A stretch of 37,452 nucleotides of DNA from Cloacimonetes bacterium UBA5835 (GTDB lineage Bacteria > Cloacimonadota > Cloacimonadia > Cloacimonadales > Cloacimonadaceae), in NCBI GenBank assembly GCA_002432865.1, contig DJGX01000050.1:318-37769 (forward strand), given 5' to 3'. The position numbers and the translations under genes are program-made. This document shows positions 1-7,098 of this stretch, in pieces. The stretch's first letter is position 1. Each line of letters begins with the position of its first letter. A model generated the notes under the pieces. The model was given only the letters and a program-made list of their open reading frames with translations. It had not been told where the DNA came from and did no database searches.

Positions 1-301
1 CAGCTTTGTCAGGAAAGGGCAGGTGATAAATTATACTGTTGCTATGTAAATCTCGTTTCAATATAAAAAAGGATCGGTTTAGAGTCAAAGCCAAAACGAG
101 TCAGCTTTGACAGGAAAAGGCGGGGGAATAAATATATTGTTGCCTTACCAATCTCGTTTCAACACAAAAAAGGATCGGTTTAGAGTCAAAAGCAAAACGA
201 GTCAGCTTTGCCAGGAAAAGGCAGGTGATAAATTATACTGTTGCTATACCAATCTCGTTTCAACACAAAAAAGGATCGGTTTAGAGTCAAAACAAAACGA
301 G
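1..301. repeat. three tandem 101-bp repeat units
   Basis: Three head-to-tail copies begin at 1, 102 and 203, each opening with CAGCTTTG. The first two are 101 bp and the third about 99 bp. Each ends with a 7-bp inverted pair, CTCGTTT (52-58, 153-159, 254-260) and AAACGAG (94-100, 195-201, 295-301), so each copy could fold into a stem with a loop of about 35 nt. The array is open at the window edge and may continue leftwards. The unit length is not a multiple of three, which argues against a coding repeat. No known element is recognised. Confidence 0.85.
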
Positions 302-342
302 ACCTATATTCCCCAGCAAACCACCCGTCCTTCTTTTCTCAA

Positions 343-399
343 CCACTCGTCCTTCTCTCCTCCTCAACGACGGGTTGAGGACGGGAGGAGGAGGAGTGG
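343..399. repeat. 26-bp imperfect inverted repeat (hairpin)
   Basis: Arms 343-368 and 374-399 match at 22 of 26 positions when one is reverse-complemented, with a 5-nt loop. Read on the minus strand the right arm contains CCCGTCCTCAACCCGTC, which resembles the 11-bp tandem repeat at 34295-34338, so both probably belong to one genomic repeat family. It lies 60-116 bp beyond the hsp20 stop and could stop or stabilise that transcript, but no U-run follows the stem. Confidence 0.7.
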
Positions 400-458
400 T
401 GTTAGAGGAAGAAGCAATAGCGAAGTAGTAACATATTCAGCGACAACAGGATAAACGG

Positions 459-899
459 TTACTGAACAGGGATGATTCTTTCCACTACAGGTGCCAGGTT
501 AAAAGCGATTCTTAAAATGCCATTTATGTAGCTTATTTTGGGGTTCTCTTTATCAATGCTGATATCCGGGAAGAAGATTCTGCGGTCGAATTTGCCGGTT
601 TCGATCTCCATATTATAGTAGCAGAGGATTGAATTGCAATTAGGAAAGAGGCGTGTTCCGCTTATCCTGATGTATTCTGGAGAAATGGATATGTTGATAT
701 CTTCTTTTTCTATTCCAGCCATTTCTGCGATAACAACCCATTGTGTATCGGTTTGAAATACATCACATTTGGGGTGCCAAACATCATCTATGGCATCTTC
801 CAAAGCCAGAGGGCTATCTGTTAGGGCAGATACCTCGCCGATCAATTTTAGCATTTCCCTATGTAATCCAACCAGGTTAGTGAAAATTTTTGTGCGCAT
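459..899 (-). CDS. Hsp20/alpha-crystallin small heat-shock protein
   Basis: A 146-residue cytoplasmic ATP-independent chaperone of the Hsp20 family, which holds unfolding proteins until ATP-dependent chaperones refold them. The alpha-crystallin domain covers about residues 42-135. It opens with a W-x-P-x-x-D-V pattern, has the A-E-M-A-G-I-x-x-E-D-I core and an I-S-G-T-R strand, and ends with N-G-I-L-R-I. The C-terminal tail carries I-P-V (143-145), the family's I-x-I/V oligomer-anchoring motif. The start is supported by GGAG 7 nt upstream. It lies 21 bp downstream of the DUF4139 gene on the same strand, so the two are probably co-transcribed. No heat-shock operator is visible in that gap. Confidence 0.88.
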   Translation of the reverse strand: MRTKIFTNLVGLHREMLKLIGEVSALTDSPLALEDAIDDVWHPKCDVFQTDTQWVVIAEMAGIEKEDINISISPEYIRISGTRLFPNCNSILCYYNMEIETGKFDRRIFFPDISIDKENPKISYINGILRIAFNLAPVVERIIPVQ

Positions 900-920
900 A
901 GTAAAACTCCGTATGTTTTT

Positions 921-2252
921 TTACTCGCTGCGTTGTCTGAAAGTCCAAACAATTTCTTTATCGGGTGCGACATCGATGCTGAAAGTAACTTTATCGTTAT
1001 TATCTTTAGTGTATTTATAATCGGCTTCCACGATGCGGGTATTAGGGGAGAGCTGGTGAGTTACTTTAATAGTTTTGTTGGTATCCGAATTATTCCTTAA
1101 AGTTACTTGGATGAGACTTTCGGTGATATATTTGGAGATTTGTGTTTGTTCTTTCAGACGGGTAGAAGCAATTAAGTCAAAAGGGGTTCCGGTATTTATA
1201 GATACCTCTTCATTTTTAGAGGTGTGGTTAATGCTGTCCTCGCCAATAAATTCCAGATTGCCATCGCTATCTTGTTTATAGACCTTTATGATTCCTTTGG
1301 GAAGAGGCATTCCGGCACCGTTTTCTGCAGTATTTTTGAATTTGATCATACTTTTAATCTTAGTGGCATAGGTGGGATATTCATATTCAGAATATGCTTT
1401 AATGTTTTTGGAAGGATACAGTTCTAGTTGTTTTGTCTGATTATTAGCAAAGGAGACCTTTTGGTCTAGGGTATACATATGGAAGTCGTGAAAGGCCTTT
1501 TCATCAAAAGAAGGAGCTAATTCTTCTTGTGCCATACCTGCAGTATAGCTGATTAATCCCTTTCTTTCTTTATAATAACCAGAATAAACCTGGTTGATAT
1601 CACCTGCGATAAGCTTTAAATTCACATCGTTAAATGCTTTGCCAGAAGTGTTATTGATAGTAACCCAGGAATTAAATTGTAAGGTCTTTTCGTCCCAAAC
1701 TGTGTTGTATGTAACATCCCAGCTGAAGCCACCTGTTAAATAAGACATTTGAACAGGGTGTTTCCCTTTTTTAGAAGCAATTATATTCCAATGTAAAGTT
1801 GGTTTTGTGTAAAAATTTTCTGGTAGTTCTGCCAGCTGAATCCACTGGGTTTCGCTTTCGGAAATTACTAATAAGCGATCAGTTCCTTTTTCAATAATAC
1901 CGATGCTGTTGTCGCTGTAAAATTTTAGAATTCCGGTTAATCTGGATTGGTCTTTAGTAATAACCAGAACTTCTCTATCCAGATATTTAGCCATAATCTG
2001 CCATTTTCCGGCAAGATCGTATTCGTAATTCTGCTCCGCAATGCGAATTCCATTTCCGGTAACAATTACGGATGCAGGATCTATTCTACTAGTTATATCG
2101 CTATAATTGATATCCTGGCGACCCTCTACCAGCTCAAGTTCAAAACGGTTACGAACTAAAGAAAGATCATTATTGTATATTGTTAACCAATCTTCGGCTA
2201 ACAGAGGTATGGTAAGCATTAGAAGGATAGTGGAAATGAGAATGTTTTTCAT
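921..2252 (-). CDS. exported DUF4139 domain protein
   Basis: A 443-residue protein with an N-terminal signal peptide (hydrophobic residues 4-18, likely cut after LLA at 19), so it is exported to the periplasm or outer envelope. The C-terminal half shows the DUF4139 signature: M-P-L-P-K-G-I-I-K-V-Y, then D-G-x-L-x-F-I-G-E-D-x-I-x-H-T, then N-T-G-x-P-F-D-L. The family is widespread in bacteria and its biochemical role is not established. The middle region (about 145-250) is the beta-rich part that usually precedes this signature. The start has AAGGAG 7 nt upstream, and a TTGACA-type promoter lies 50-77 bp upstream. hsp20 follows closely in the same direction, hinting at an envelope or protein stress role, which is inference only. 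Confidence 0.85.
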   Translation of the reverse strand: MKNILISTILLMLTIPLLAEDWLTIYNNDLSLVRNRFELELVEGRQDINYSDITSRIDPASVIVTGNGIRIAEQNYEYDLAGKWQIMAKYLDREVLVITKDQSRLTGILKFYSDNSIGIIEKGTDRLLVISESETQWIQLAELPENFYTKPTLHWNIIASKKGKHPVQMSYLTGGFSWDVTYNTVWDEKTLQFNSWVTINNTSGKAFNDVNLKLIAGDINQVYSGYYKERKGLISYTAGMAQEELAPSFDEKAFHDFHMYTLDQKVSFANNQTKQLELYPSKNIKAYSEYEYPTYATKIKSMIKFKNTAENGAGMPLPKGIIKVYKQDSDGNLEFIGEDSINHTSKNEEVSINTGTPFDLIASTRLKEQTQISKYITESLIQVTLRNNSDTNKTIKVTHQLSPNTRIVEADYKYTKDNNDKVTFSIDVAPDKEIVWTFRQRSE

Positions 2253-2301
2253 TATATCTCCTTATAATAGACGAATTCTGAATAAATCTCATCATATATA
2301 C

Positions 2302-2329
2302 AATTTAATTCTATTATCTATTATGTCAA
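2302..2329 (-). promoter_or_regulatory. candidate promoter for the DUF4139-hsp20 pair
   Basis: On the minus strand a perfect -35 TTGACA (2324-2329) is followed after 16 bp by TAAATT (2302-2307), an imperfect -10. It sits about 50 bp upstream of the DUF4139 start. TTGACA recurs in front of several other genes in this window, which supports a sigma-70-type reading. Confidence 0.45.
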
Positions 2330-2491
2330 GTGAAAACCTGATGAAAATATGGGAAGAACAGCATCCTGTATTTCTTTTACAACAAAGTTATGTAGTTACT
2401 TGTTACTTCTGGGTAACTTATTTAGTATTTTGTTGTAGTTTGTGAGGATATAAATCCTTTGGTAGGTTAGGAATCTTTACGAACATAATGC

Positions 2492-2588
2492 TTTGCGGCG
2501 GAACGGCGTCCGCCGGCTACATTTTTTTGCGGAGGAACAGCGTCCGCCGGCTACATTTTTTTGCGGCGGAACAGCGTCCGCCGGCTAC
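2492..2588. repeat. three copies of a 34-bp palindromic repeat
   Basis: 29-bp cores start at 2492, 2526 and 2560 (period 34 bp), each running from TTTGCGG to GGCTAC, with T-rich linkers. Each core can form a hairpin with 7-bp arms: CGGCGGA, a 6-nt loop (ACGGCG or ACAGCG), then TCCGCCG. The second copy has one mismatched pair in the arm. Local GC is far above that of the surroundings. The repeats resemble REP-type intergenic palindromes, but their family is not recognised. Confidence 0.8.
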
Positions 2589-2651
2589 CTAAAGCTATCC
2601 CCGGGTTTTACCTTTCCACATTCTCTTCGCATAAGAAACTCGAAATAAAGA

Positions 2652-2679
2652 TTGACAATTTTATCCACTAATATTTAAA
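2652..2679 (+). promoter_or_regulatory. candidate promoter for the lipoprotein gene
   Basis: TTGACA (2652-2657) is followed after 16 bp by TTTAAA (2674-2679). It sits about 43 bp upstream of the start at 2722. The -10 is imperfect, so this is a tentative call. Confidence 0.4.
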
Positions 2680-2721
2680 GAAATAGAAGTATATTTAAGG
2701 TTTAGCAAGTGGGAGGATTTT

Positions 2722-3273
2722 ATGAAAAAAGTGCTTGGACTGCTGATCATTGTGCTGTTTTTAATGTCCTGTTCAGATGAACCAACCAAAGTTACTGTTC
2801 GTGATGATAATCAGGATAAAGTGGCGCATTTGGGTCCTGATCCAAATTTATTAGGCAACACGGAAATATTTTTTATCCCGGGAACAATTCAGGGTTCAGC
2901 TATCTGGATAATAAACGGTCCTGGTGCAAATGTAGGTATTGATATCCGAGACCGGGAAAATTCGAGTTTTGTTTATTATGCTGATAGTTATATTGGTTCC
3001 GGATCCAATTCTGCGCAAACGGGAACTCAAATTCCCTGGAACAAATGGATGAGGGTGCGGTTGGCGGTGTATAAATCCGGACTTTCTGGCATTATTGTAA
3101 ACTTCATTCAAGCGCTGGGTTTGGATTTTTTTGATTCTTTGGAAAGTTATATGATAGAGCAGATTTATGAAAACGATGTATATTTAAGCGGAAATGGGAC
3201 TCAGATAAAAACGCCGGTAAAGTGCTATAATGATATTAGCAAGGTAACTGGAGGAAGTATTCAAGTTCATTAA
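2722..3273 (+). CDS. small lipoprotein of unknown function
   Basis: A 183-residue protein with a lipoprotein signal: hydrophobic residues 4-15 then lipobox L-M-S-C with the acylated Cys at 17. It is therefore predicted to be lipid-anchored in the envelope. I recognise no domain. The mature part is polar with alternating beta-like segments, and its only other cysteine is near the C terminus. The start has GGGAGG 5 nt upstream. It is a monocistronic-looking gene bracketed by hairpin repeats of the same family (2492-2588 and 3300-3328). Confidence 0.75.
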   Translation: MKKVLGLLIIVLFLMSCSDEPTKVTVRDDNQDKVAHLGPDPNLLGNTEIFFIPGTIQGSAIWIINGPGANVGIDIRDRENSSFVYYADSYIGSGSNSAQTGTQIPWNKWMRVRLAVYKSGLSGIIVNFIQALGLDFFDSLESYMIEQIYENDVYLSGNGTQIKTPVKCYNDISKVTGGSIQVH

Positions 3274-3299
3274 GGCATTAAATGTAACTGTTGATATAC

Positions 3300-3362
3300 T
3301 TTGCGGAGGAACGGCGTCCTCCGACTACACAAAAAACAGAGGAAGAGCGTTCCCTTAACTAC
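3300..3362. repeat. one intact and one decayed copy of the 34-bp palindromic repeat
   Basis: The intact copy (3300-3328) has arms CGGAGGA and TCCTCCG around the same ACGGCG loop. It differs from the 2492 copy at one position in each arm, and the changes keep base pairing. A decayed copy follows about 34 bp later (about 3334-3362): GAGGAA, GCGT and ACTAC are still aligned, but the stem is lost. Confidence 0.7.
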
Positions 3363-3454
3363 AAATTTTATGATTATACTTGACGGATAACAGGTTTTGA
3401 TAAATTATGAAAATAAATGTATAGAGGTGTTAGAATTAAATCTGGGAGACAGCT

Positions 3455-3745
3455 ATGACATACTACTATGAATCCCCTTCTGCTACAACAACCAAACATA
3501 TAGATGAAGAACCATTAGTTCCTTCTATGAAAGTTGGCGAATGGTTAATTATATTATTGCTTACTTGCATTCCCGTTGTTAATATAATTATGCTGATAAT
3601 TTGGTCGTTAGATACAAAAGGAAATCCCAACCGCAGAAATTTTGCCATAGCGGTCTTAATCTTTATGGCTGCTATGTTAGTTCTTTCCGGATTTTATATT
3701 GGGCAAATAACAGGTTGGTTTTTTAAATTTCTAAATCTGATGTAA
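3455..3745 (+). CDS. small two-helix membrane protein, unknown function
   Basis: A 96-residue protein with a polar N terminus (1-28), a hydrophobic helix at about 30-52, a short basic loop (about 53-61, with K-G-N-P-N-R-R) and a second helix at about 62-83. By the positive-inside rule the loop should be cytoplasmic, placing both termini outside. No family is recognised. The start has GGGAG 9 nt upstream. It ends 15 bp before tldD and is probably co-transcribed with it. Confidence 0.65.
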   Translation: MTYYYESPSATTTKHIDEEPLVPSMKVGEWLIILLLTCIPVVNIIMLIIWSLDTKGNPNRRNFAIAVLIFMAAMLVLSGFYIGQITGWFFKFLNLM

Positions 3746-3760
3746 AAAAAAGGAGAAAGT

Positions 3761-5203
3761 ATGAATTATCTGGATCTGGCAATGAATGCGGCAGAAACGC
3801 TTGGTGCTGAATATGCCGATATCCGCATTCAGAAAACAATTGATCAGGTAATCTACCTGCAAAACTTATCCCTAAAACATACCAGTAACGATGTTCAACA
3901 GGGATATGGCATCCGGGTTTTTAAAAATGGTGCTTGGGGTTTTGCGCACAGTAATGTTTTTAGTGATGAAGCAGTTTTGGCTACAGTAAAAAAGGCGTAT
4001 GAAACTGCAATCCTTTCTGCGGAAGTTAATAAAGACAAGAAATTGAGTTTAGCCCCGGAACGCAGTTACCTTGCAACTTATAAAACTCCCATTAAAATTG
4101 ATCCTTTTAATGTTCCTTTAACAGAGAAGATAGACCTGCTGCTGGAAGTGAATAGAGTAATGCTGGCTTACGAAGGAATCAAGCAAGCTCGGTCTCTATT
4201 AATTATGCATAAAGATGAAAAACTTTTTGCCAACACTTTAGGAACGCGTTTAGATCTTTCCACCCATTTTATTAATCCAATGATTACAGCTGTAGCTGTT
4301 ACAGAAGATGACAGTCAAAGCCGCACTTTTGATGAAGGTGGACGAGCAATAGGTTGGGAATGGATTTTGGAACTGGATTTAATTAATATAGCCAAACAAA
4401 TTGCCGAAGAAGCACTAATCAAAGTTAAAGCTGATACTCTTGGTGAAGAACAACGCCGAGCATTGATTCTTGATCCCAATCATCTGGGTTTGACGATGCA
4501 TGAAAGTGTTGGCCACGCTACGGAGTTGGATAGAGTTTTGGGTTGGGAAGCTGATTATGCCGGTGTTTCTTTTGCCACTCCTGAAAAATTGAACAACTAT
4601 CAATATGGTAGCGAATTGATTAACTTTGTAGGAGATAACACTTTGGAAGGTGGGCTTGCCACTCTCGGTTTTGACGATGATGGTGTTCCCGGTCAGAAAT
4701 GGTATATTATAAAAGATGGTATTTTGAAAGAATATGGCAGCACGCGAGATACTGCATTAGAAATCGGTTTAAATTCTTCCCGTGGATGCAACCGTGCTAC
4801 TTACTATTTTAATCAGCCAATAAACCGAATACCCAATTTGTATTTACTGCCTGGAACCAAACCCTTAACCCCAGGTGAACTTATTGCCGATACGGAAGAT
4901 GGAGTATATATTCAAGGGAGAGGGAGCTATTCTATAGATCATCATAGAATTAACTTCCAGTTTGGCGGCGATTTCTTTTGGGAGATCAAGAACGGAAAAT
5001 TGCTGCGTCCCTTAAAAAAAGTAATCTACAAATCCTATAATCCAGAATTTTGGAACAGCTGCGACGCAATTTGTGATGAAAGATTTTGGCGTCCTTTCGG
5101 AGTAGTAAATTGTGGGAAAGGTCAACCATCTCAAACAGCAAGAATGACGCATGGTTCTGCGCCTGCAAGATTTCGTAATATCCGGGTAGGAGGTTCACAA
5201 TGA
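3761..5203 (+). CDS. tldD: TldD metalloprotease subunit
   Basis: A 480-residue TldD-family (U62) protein. TldD is the catalytic half of the TldD-TldE (PmbA) cytoplasmic protease, which in enterobacteria matures microcin B17 and degrades CcdA and unfolded peptides. The zinc motif H-E-x-x-x-H is present at 247-252 (HESVGH), and C451 near the C terminus (N-C-G-K-G) sits where the family's third zinc ligand lies. The G-R-G-S-Y and G-G-D-F-F-W-E-I blocks typical of the fold are also present. Length is normal for the family. AAGGAG precedes the start. The stop overlaps the pmbA start as ATGA, so the subunits are translationally coupled. Confidence 0.95.
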   Translation: MNYLDLAMNAAETLGAEYADIRIQKTIDQVIYLQNLSLKHTSNDVQQGYGIRVFKNGAWGFAHSNVFSDEAVLATVKKAYETAILSAEVNKDKKLSLAPERSYLATYKTPIKIDPFNVPLTEKIDLLLEVNRVMLAYEGIKQARSLLIMHKDEKLFANTLGTRLDLSTHFINPMITAVAVTEDDSQSRTFDEGGRAIGWEWILELDLINIAKQIAEEALIKVKADTLGEEQRRALILDPNHLGLTMHESVGHATELDRVLGWEADYAGVSFATPEKLNNYQYGSELINFVGDNTLEGGLATLGFDDDGVPGQKWYIIKDGILKEYGSTRDTALEIGLNSSRGCNRATYYFNQPINRIPNLYLLPGTKPLTPGELIADTEDGVYIQGRGSYSIDHHRINFQFGGDFFWEIKNGKLLRPLKKVIYKSYNPEFWNSCDAICDERFWRPFGVVNCGKGQPSQTARMTHGSAPARFRNIRVGGSQ

Positions 5204-6474
5204 ATAGCGAAAAAATAGTTAAATATATCCAAACAAACTGCAAAGCGGATGATTGGTCCCTAAATATCTCTGAGGATGATAGCCATGAAACGCGTTTTGC
5301 CCAAAATTCTATTACTCAACACATTTCTGGCGCTACGAAGGAAATCTCTTTAAGCGTTTCTTTTGATGGTAGAAAAGGAAGTTGTTCGGTGAATCAGGAT
5401 AATGAAGAAAGTTTGGCATATTTGTTGAAAACAGCTGAAGATATTGCTAAATTGGCACCGGTAGACCCAGAATTTGTCCCTTCGGAAGGAAAAAAGGATA
5501 TCCCGGAAGTTGATAATTGCGATCCTGAAACTAAGGCTCTTCAGCCAAAACAATTGGTGGATATTGTGCAAACCAGCATCAATGAAGCTAAAAAATTTGG
5601 AGCAACCGTTTCTGGGTTAACAGAAAAACATATAAGATCCGATGGCCTCTTCACGAAAAATGGTTTTGCCGGTGAATTTGAATATAGCGATTTTGGTCAT
5701 TCTATGACCCTAAGAAAGGAAGAGGTGGAAACGAAGGTCTCTTATGAAGCCAAGAAATTCGCTGATTTTAATTTGAAAGACCTTTGTGATAAATTGCAAC
5801 ATCAGGCAACTACCCTTGCCGTTAAACAAAACTTTGAGCCACAAAAGATTGCCGTTATTTTGCGTCCTGTTGCGTTACAAGAATTACTGTGGTTTATGGG
5901 TTGGATGATGGACCGCCGCCAGTCTGATGAAGGTTTTACACCTTTTACGGATAAAATCGGTAAACCCTTCTTCGGGGATAAATTCAGCTGGTATTCAACA
6001 ATGCAACAGCCACAACTTTTATCTTTGCCATATTCTTCCGATGGGATTATCTCTGAAGAAATTCCCTGGATAGAAAAAGGAATATTAAAAAATCTTCCTG
6101 TTAGCCGCTATTGGGCAAAAAAAATAAACAGTAAACCCAGCAGCGCATATAATATGTATATTCCGGGTGAGGGATACACTGAAGAAGAAATGATGAAAAT
6201 GGTCCCGCGTGGACTTATTGTAAATACTTTTTGGTATATTCGCAGCGTGGATACAAAAGCAGGTGAATTTACCGGAACAACGCGTGATGGAGTTTGGTAT
6301 TTTGAAGACGGAAAAATTAAGTATGCAGTAAACAATTTACGCTTTAATGAAATCCCTCACGATGCTACGCGTAGAATTATTTCCACAGGCAAAAGTGAGC
6401 TTGCTTCGCCAAGTTCGCTGCTCCCGGCTATGCTGATAGATAACTTTAATTTTGTGGATAGAACAACTTTTTAA
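5200..6474 (+). CDS. pmbA: TldE/PmbA protease partner subunit
   Basis: A 424-residue TldD/PmbA-fold protein that lacks H-E-x-x-x-H, as expected for the non-catalytic TldE/PmbA partner that forms a heterodimer with TldD. Family features include the N-terminal substrate-pocket domain (about 1-190) and the C-terminal conserved run with F-T-G-T-T-R-D-G-V-W-Y-F-E-D-G-K-I. The start is fixed by the 4-bp ATGA overlap with tldD, and AGGAGG lies 6 nt upstream inside the tldD end. No RiPP precursor gene is obvious next to the pair, so a housekeeping peptide-processing role is the default reading. Confidence 0.93.
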   Translation: MNSEKIVKYIQTNCKADDWSLNISEDDSHETRFAQNSITQHISGATKEISLSVSFDGRKGSCSVNQDNEESLAYLLKTAEDIAKLAPVDPEFVPSEGKKDIPEVDNCDPETKALQPKQLVDIVQTSINEAKKFGATVSGLTEKHIRSDGLFTKNGFAGEFEYSDFGHSMTLRKEEVETKVSYEAKKFADFNLKDLCDKLQHQATTLAVKQNFEPQKIAVILRPVALQELLWFMGWMMDRRQSDEGFTPFTDKIGKPFFGDKFSWYSTMQQPQLLSLPYSSDGIISEEIPWIEKGILKNLPVSRYWAKKINSKPSSAYNMYIPGEGYTEEEMMKMVPRGLIVNTFWYIRSVDTKAGEFTGTTRDGVWYFEDGKIKYAVNNLRFNEIPHDATRRIISTGKSELASPSSLLPAMLIDNFNFVDRTTF

Positions 6475-6483
6475 AGAAATGAA

Positions 6484-6512
6484 TTGACAAATTTTTGAAA
6501 ACTAAAAATAGG
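6484..6512 (+). promoter_or_regulatory. candidate promoter for the zinc-ribbon gene
   Basis: TTGACA at 6484-6489 lies 9 bp after the pmbA stop. An A/T-rich -10 region (AATAGG, 17-bp spacing) is weak. If real it gives a leader of about 100 nt before the start at 6615. Confidence 0.3.
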
Positions 6513-6614
6513 TGTTACTAAATGCGATTCAACATTCACCCTAAGCCAGTTCCTTTTGTTTCGGGAGTGCCTTTGGACCAGAATGTTCGATCCCGTTAAT
6601 AAAAGGAGATACCA

Positions 6615-6788
6615 ATGCCAGACAGAACACTTATTTGCCAGGACTGCTCCAAAGAATTTGTCTTCACCGAAGGTGAACAAGAATTCTACAAGGAAAAAGG
6701 CCTTCAAAATGAGCCCAAACGCTGCCCTGATTGCCGTAAAGCAAAAAAGGCTCAGTTTAATCGTAACAGACGCAGACAATCTTACTAA
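6615..6788 (+). CDS. 57-residue zinc-ribbon protein
   Basis: A short gene with two Cys pairs: C-Q-D-C (8-11) and C-P-D-C (37-40). They bracket a segment E-F-x-F-T-x-G-E-Q-x-F-Y-x-x-K-G-L, followed by a basic tail (R-K-A-K-K, then N-R-N-R-R-R). This is the layout of the zf-trcl 'probable zinc-ribbon' family of small cytoplasmic proteins of unknown function; the basic tail suggests nucleic-acid binding. AAAGGAG lies 8 nt upstream of the ATG, and a clear terminator follows. A longer overlapping frame (6556-6801) lacks these motifs and is spurious. Confidence 0.85.
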   Translation: MPDRTLICQDCSKEFVFTEGEQEFYKEKGLQNEPKRCPDCRKAKKAQFNRNRRRQSY

Positions 6789-6807
6789 GAAAGTTTATTA
6801 ATCTGTT

Positions 6808-6839
6808 AACGCCACTGCTATTTTGCGGTGGCGTTTTTG
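6808..6839 (+). terminator. intrinsic terminator after the zinc-ribbon gene
   Basis: The stem AACGCCAC / GTGGCGTT encloses a further GC pair and a short loop and is followed by TTTTT. It lies 20 bp after the stop at 6788. Confidence 0.85.
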
Positions 6840-6868
6840 TTTGCCTTTTACTGATAAAAATAAATTTC

Positions 6869-6895
6869 ACGCAGATTACGCAGATTATGCAGATT
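6869..6895. repeat. 9-bp tandem repeat, three copies
   Basis: ACGCAGATT at 6869-6877 and 6878-6886, then ATGCAGATT at 6887-6895. It is a simple tandem repeat just after a terminator, with no evident function. Confidence 0.7.
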
Positions 6896-7098
6896 TTTGA
6901 GAAAAGAGTATTCAGGGAGATAGGAGAAATCAGAGTGAATAGAGGTTAGGGCAGTAAGTATTGTTGGATAGGTCTGCATTTATTAGCTTTGCAGTTATAA
7001 ACAGCACACAAAAGAAAGATTCAGGGGCTCCAGAAATCCCCAGCGCCCATTTTCAATTTATTGCTTCAGACTCTTGCTATCTTGTTCCCCTTTTAAAG

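Larger units (their letters stand above)
2253..2721. other. 469-bp intergenic region between divergent genes
   Basis: This separates the divergent DUF4139 and lipoprotein genes. It holds a candidate promoter for each, and the 34-bp hairpin repeats at 2492-2588. I see no further gene: the plus-strand reading frame that enters it from the left is the antisense of the DUF4139 gene and has no ribosome-binding site. Confidence 0.6.
6789..7098. other. 310-bp intergenic region
   Basis: This lies between convergent genes. It holds the terminator at 6808-6839 and a 9-bp tandem repeat (ACGCAGATT x2, ATGCAGATT) at 6869-6895. The rest (6896-7098) shows no gene, and I see no strong terminator for the minus-strand operon ending at 7099. 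Confidence 0.55.

Noticed and set aside
1..301. Possible CRISPR array
   Set aside because: Whole 101-bp units are similar to each other; there are no short identical repeats separated by unique spacers, and no cas gene is in the window.
107..454. Open frame of 115 codons across the tandem repeats and hairpin
   Set aside because: Repeat units are 101 bp, so the frame shifts between copies; low-complexity product and no ribosome-binding site.
2107..2445. Plus-strand frame over the DUF4139 start
   Set aside because: Mostly antisense to a convincing gene and its promoter; no ribosome-binding site or recognisable motif.
6556..6801. 81-codon frame overlapping the zinc-ribbon gene
   Set aside because: Different frame from the Cys-pair protein at 6615-6788, which has the ribosome-binding site and family motifs.
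7024..7048. Possible terminator for the minus-strand envelope operon
   Set aside because: Only a 4-bp GGGC/GCCC stem with a long loop; the T-rich stretch beyond is interrupted.
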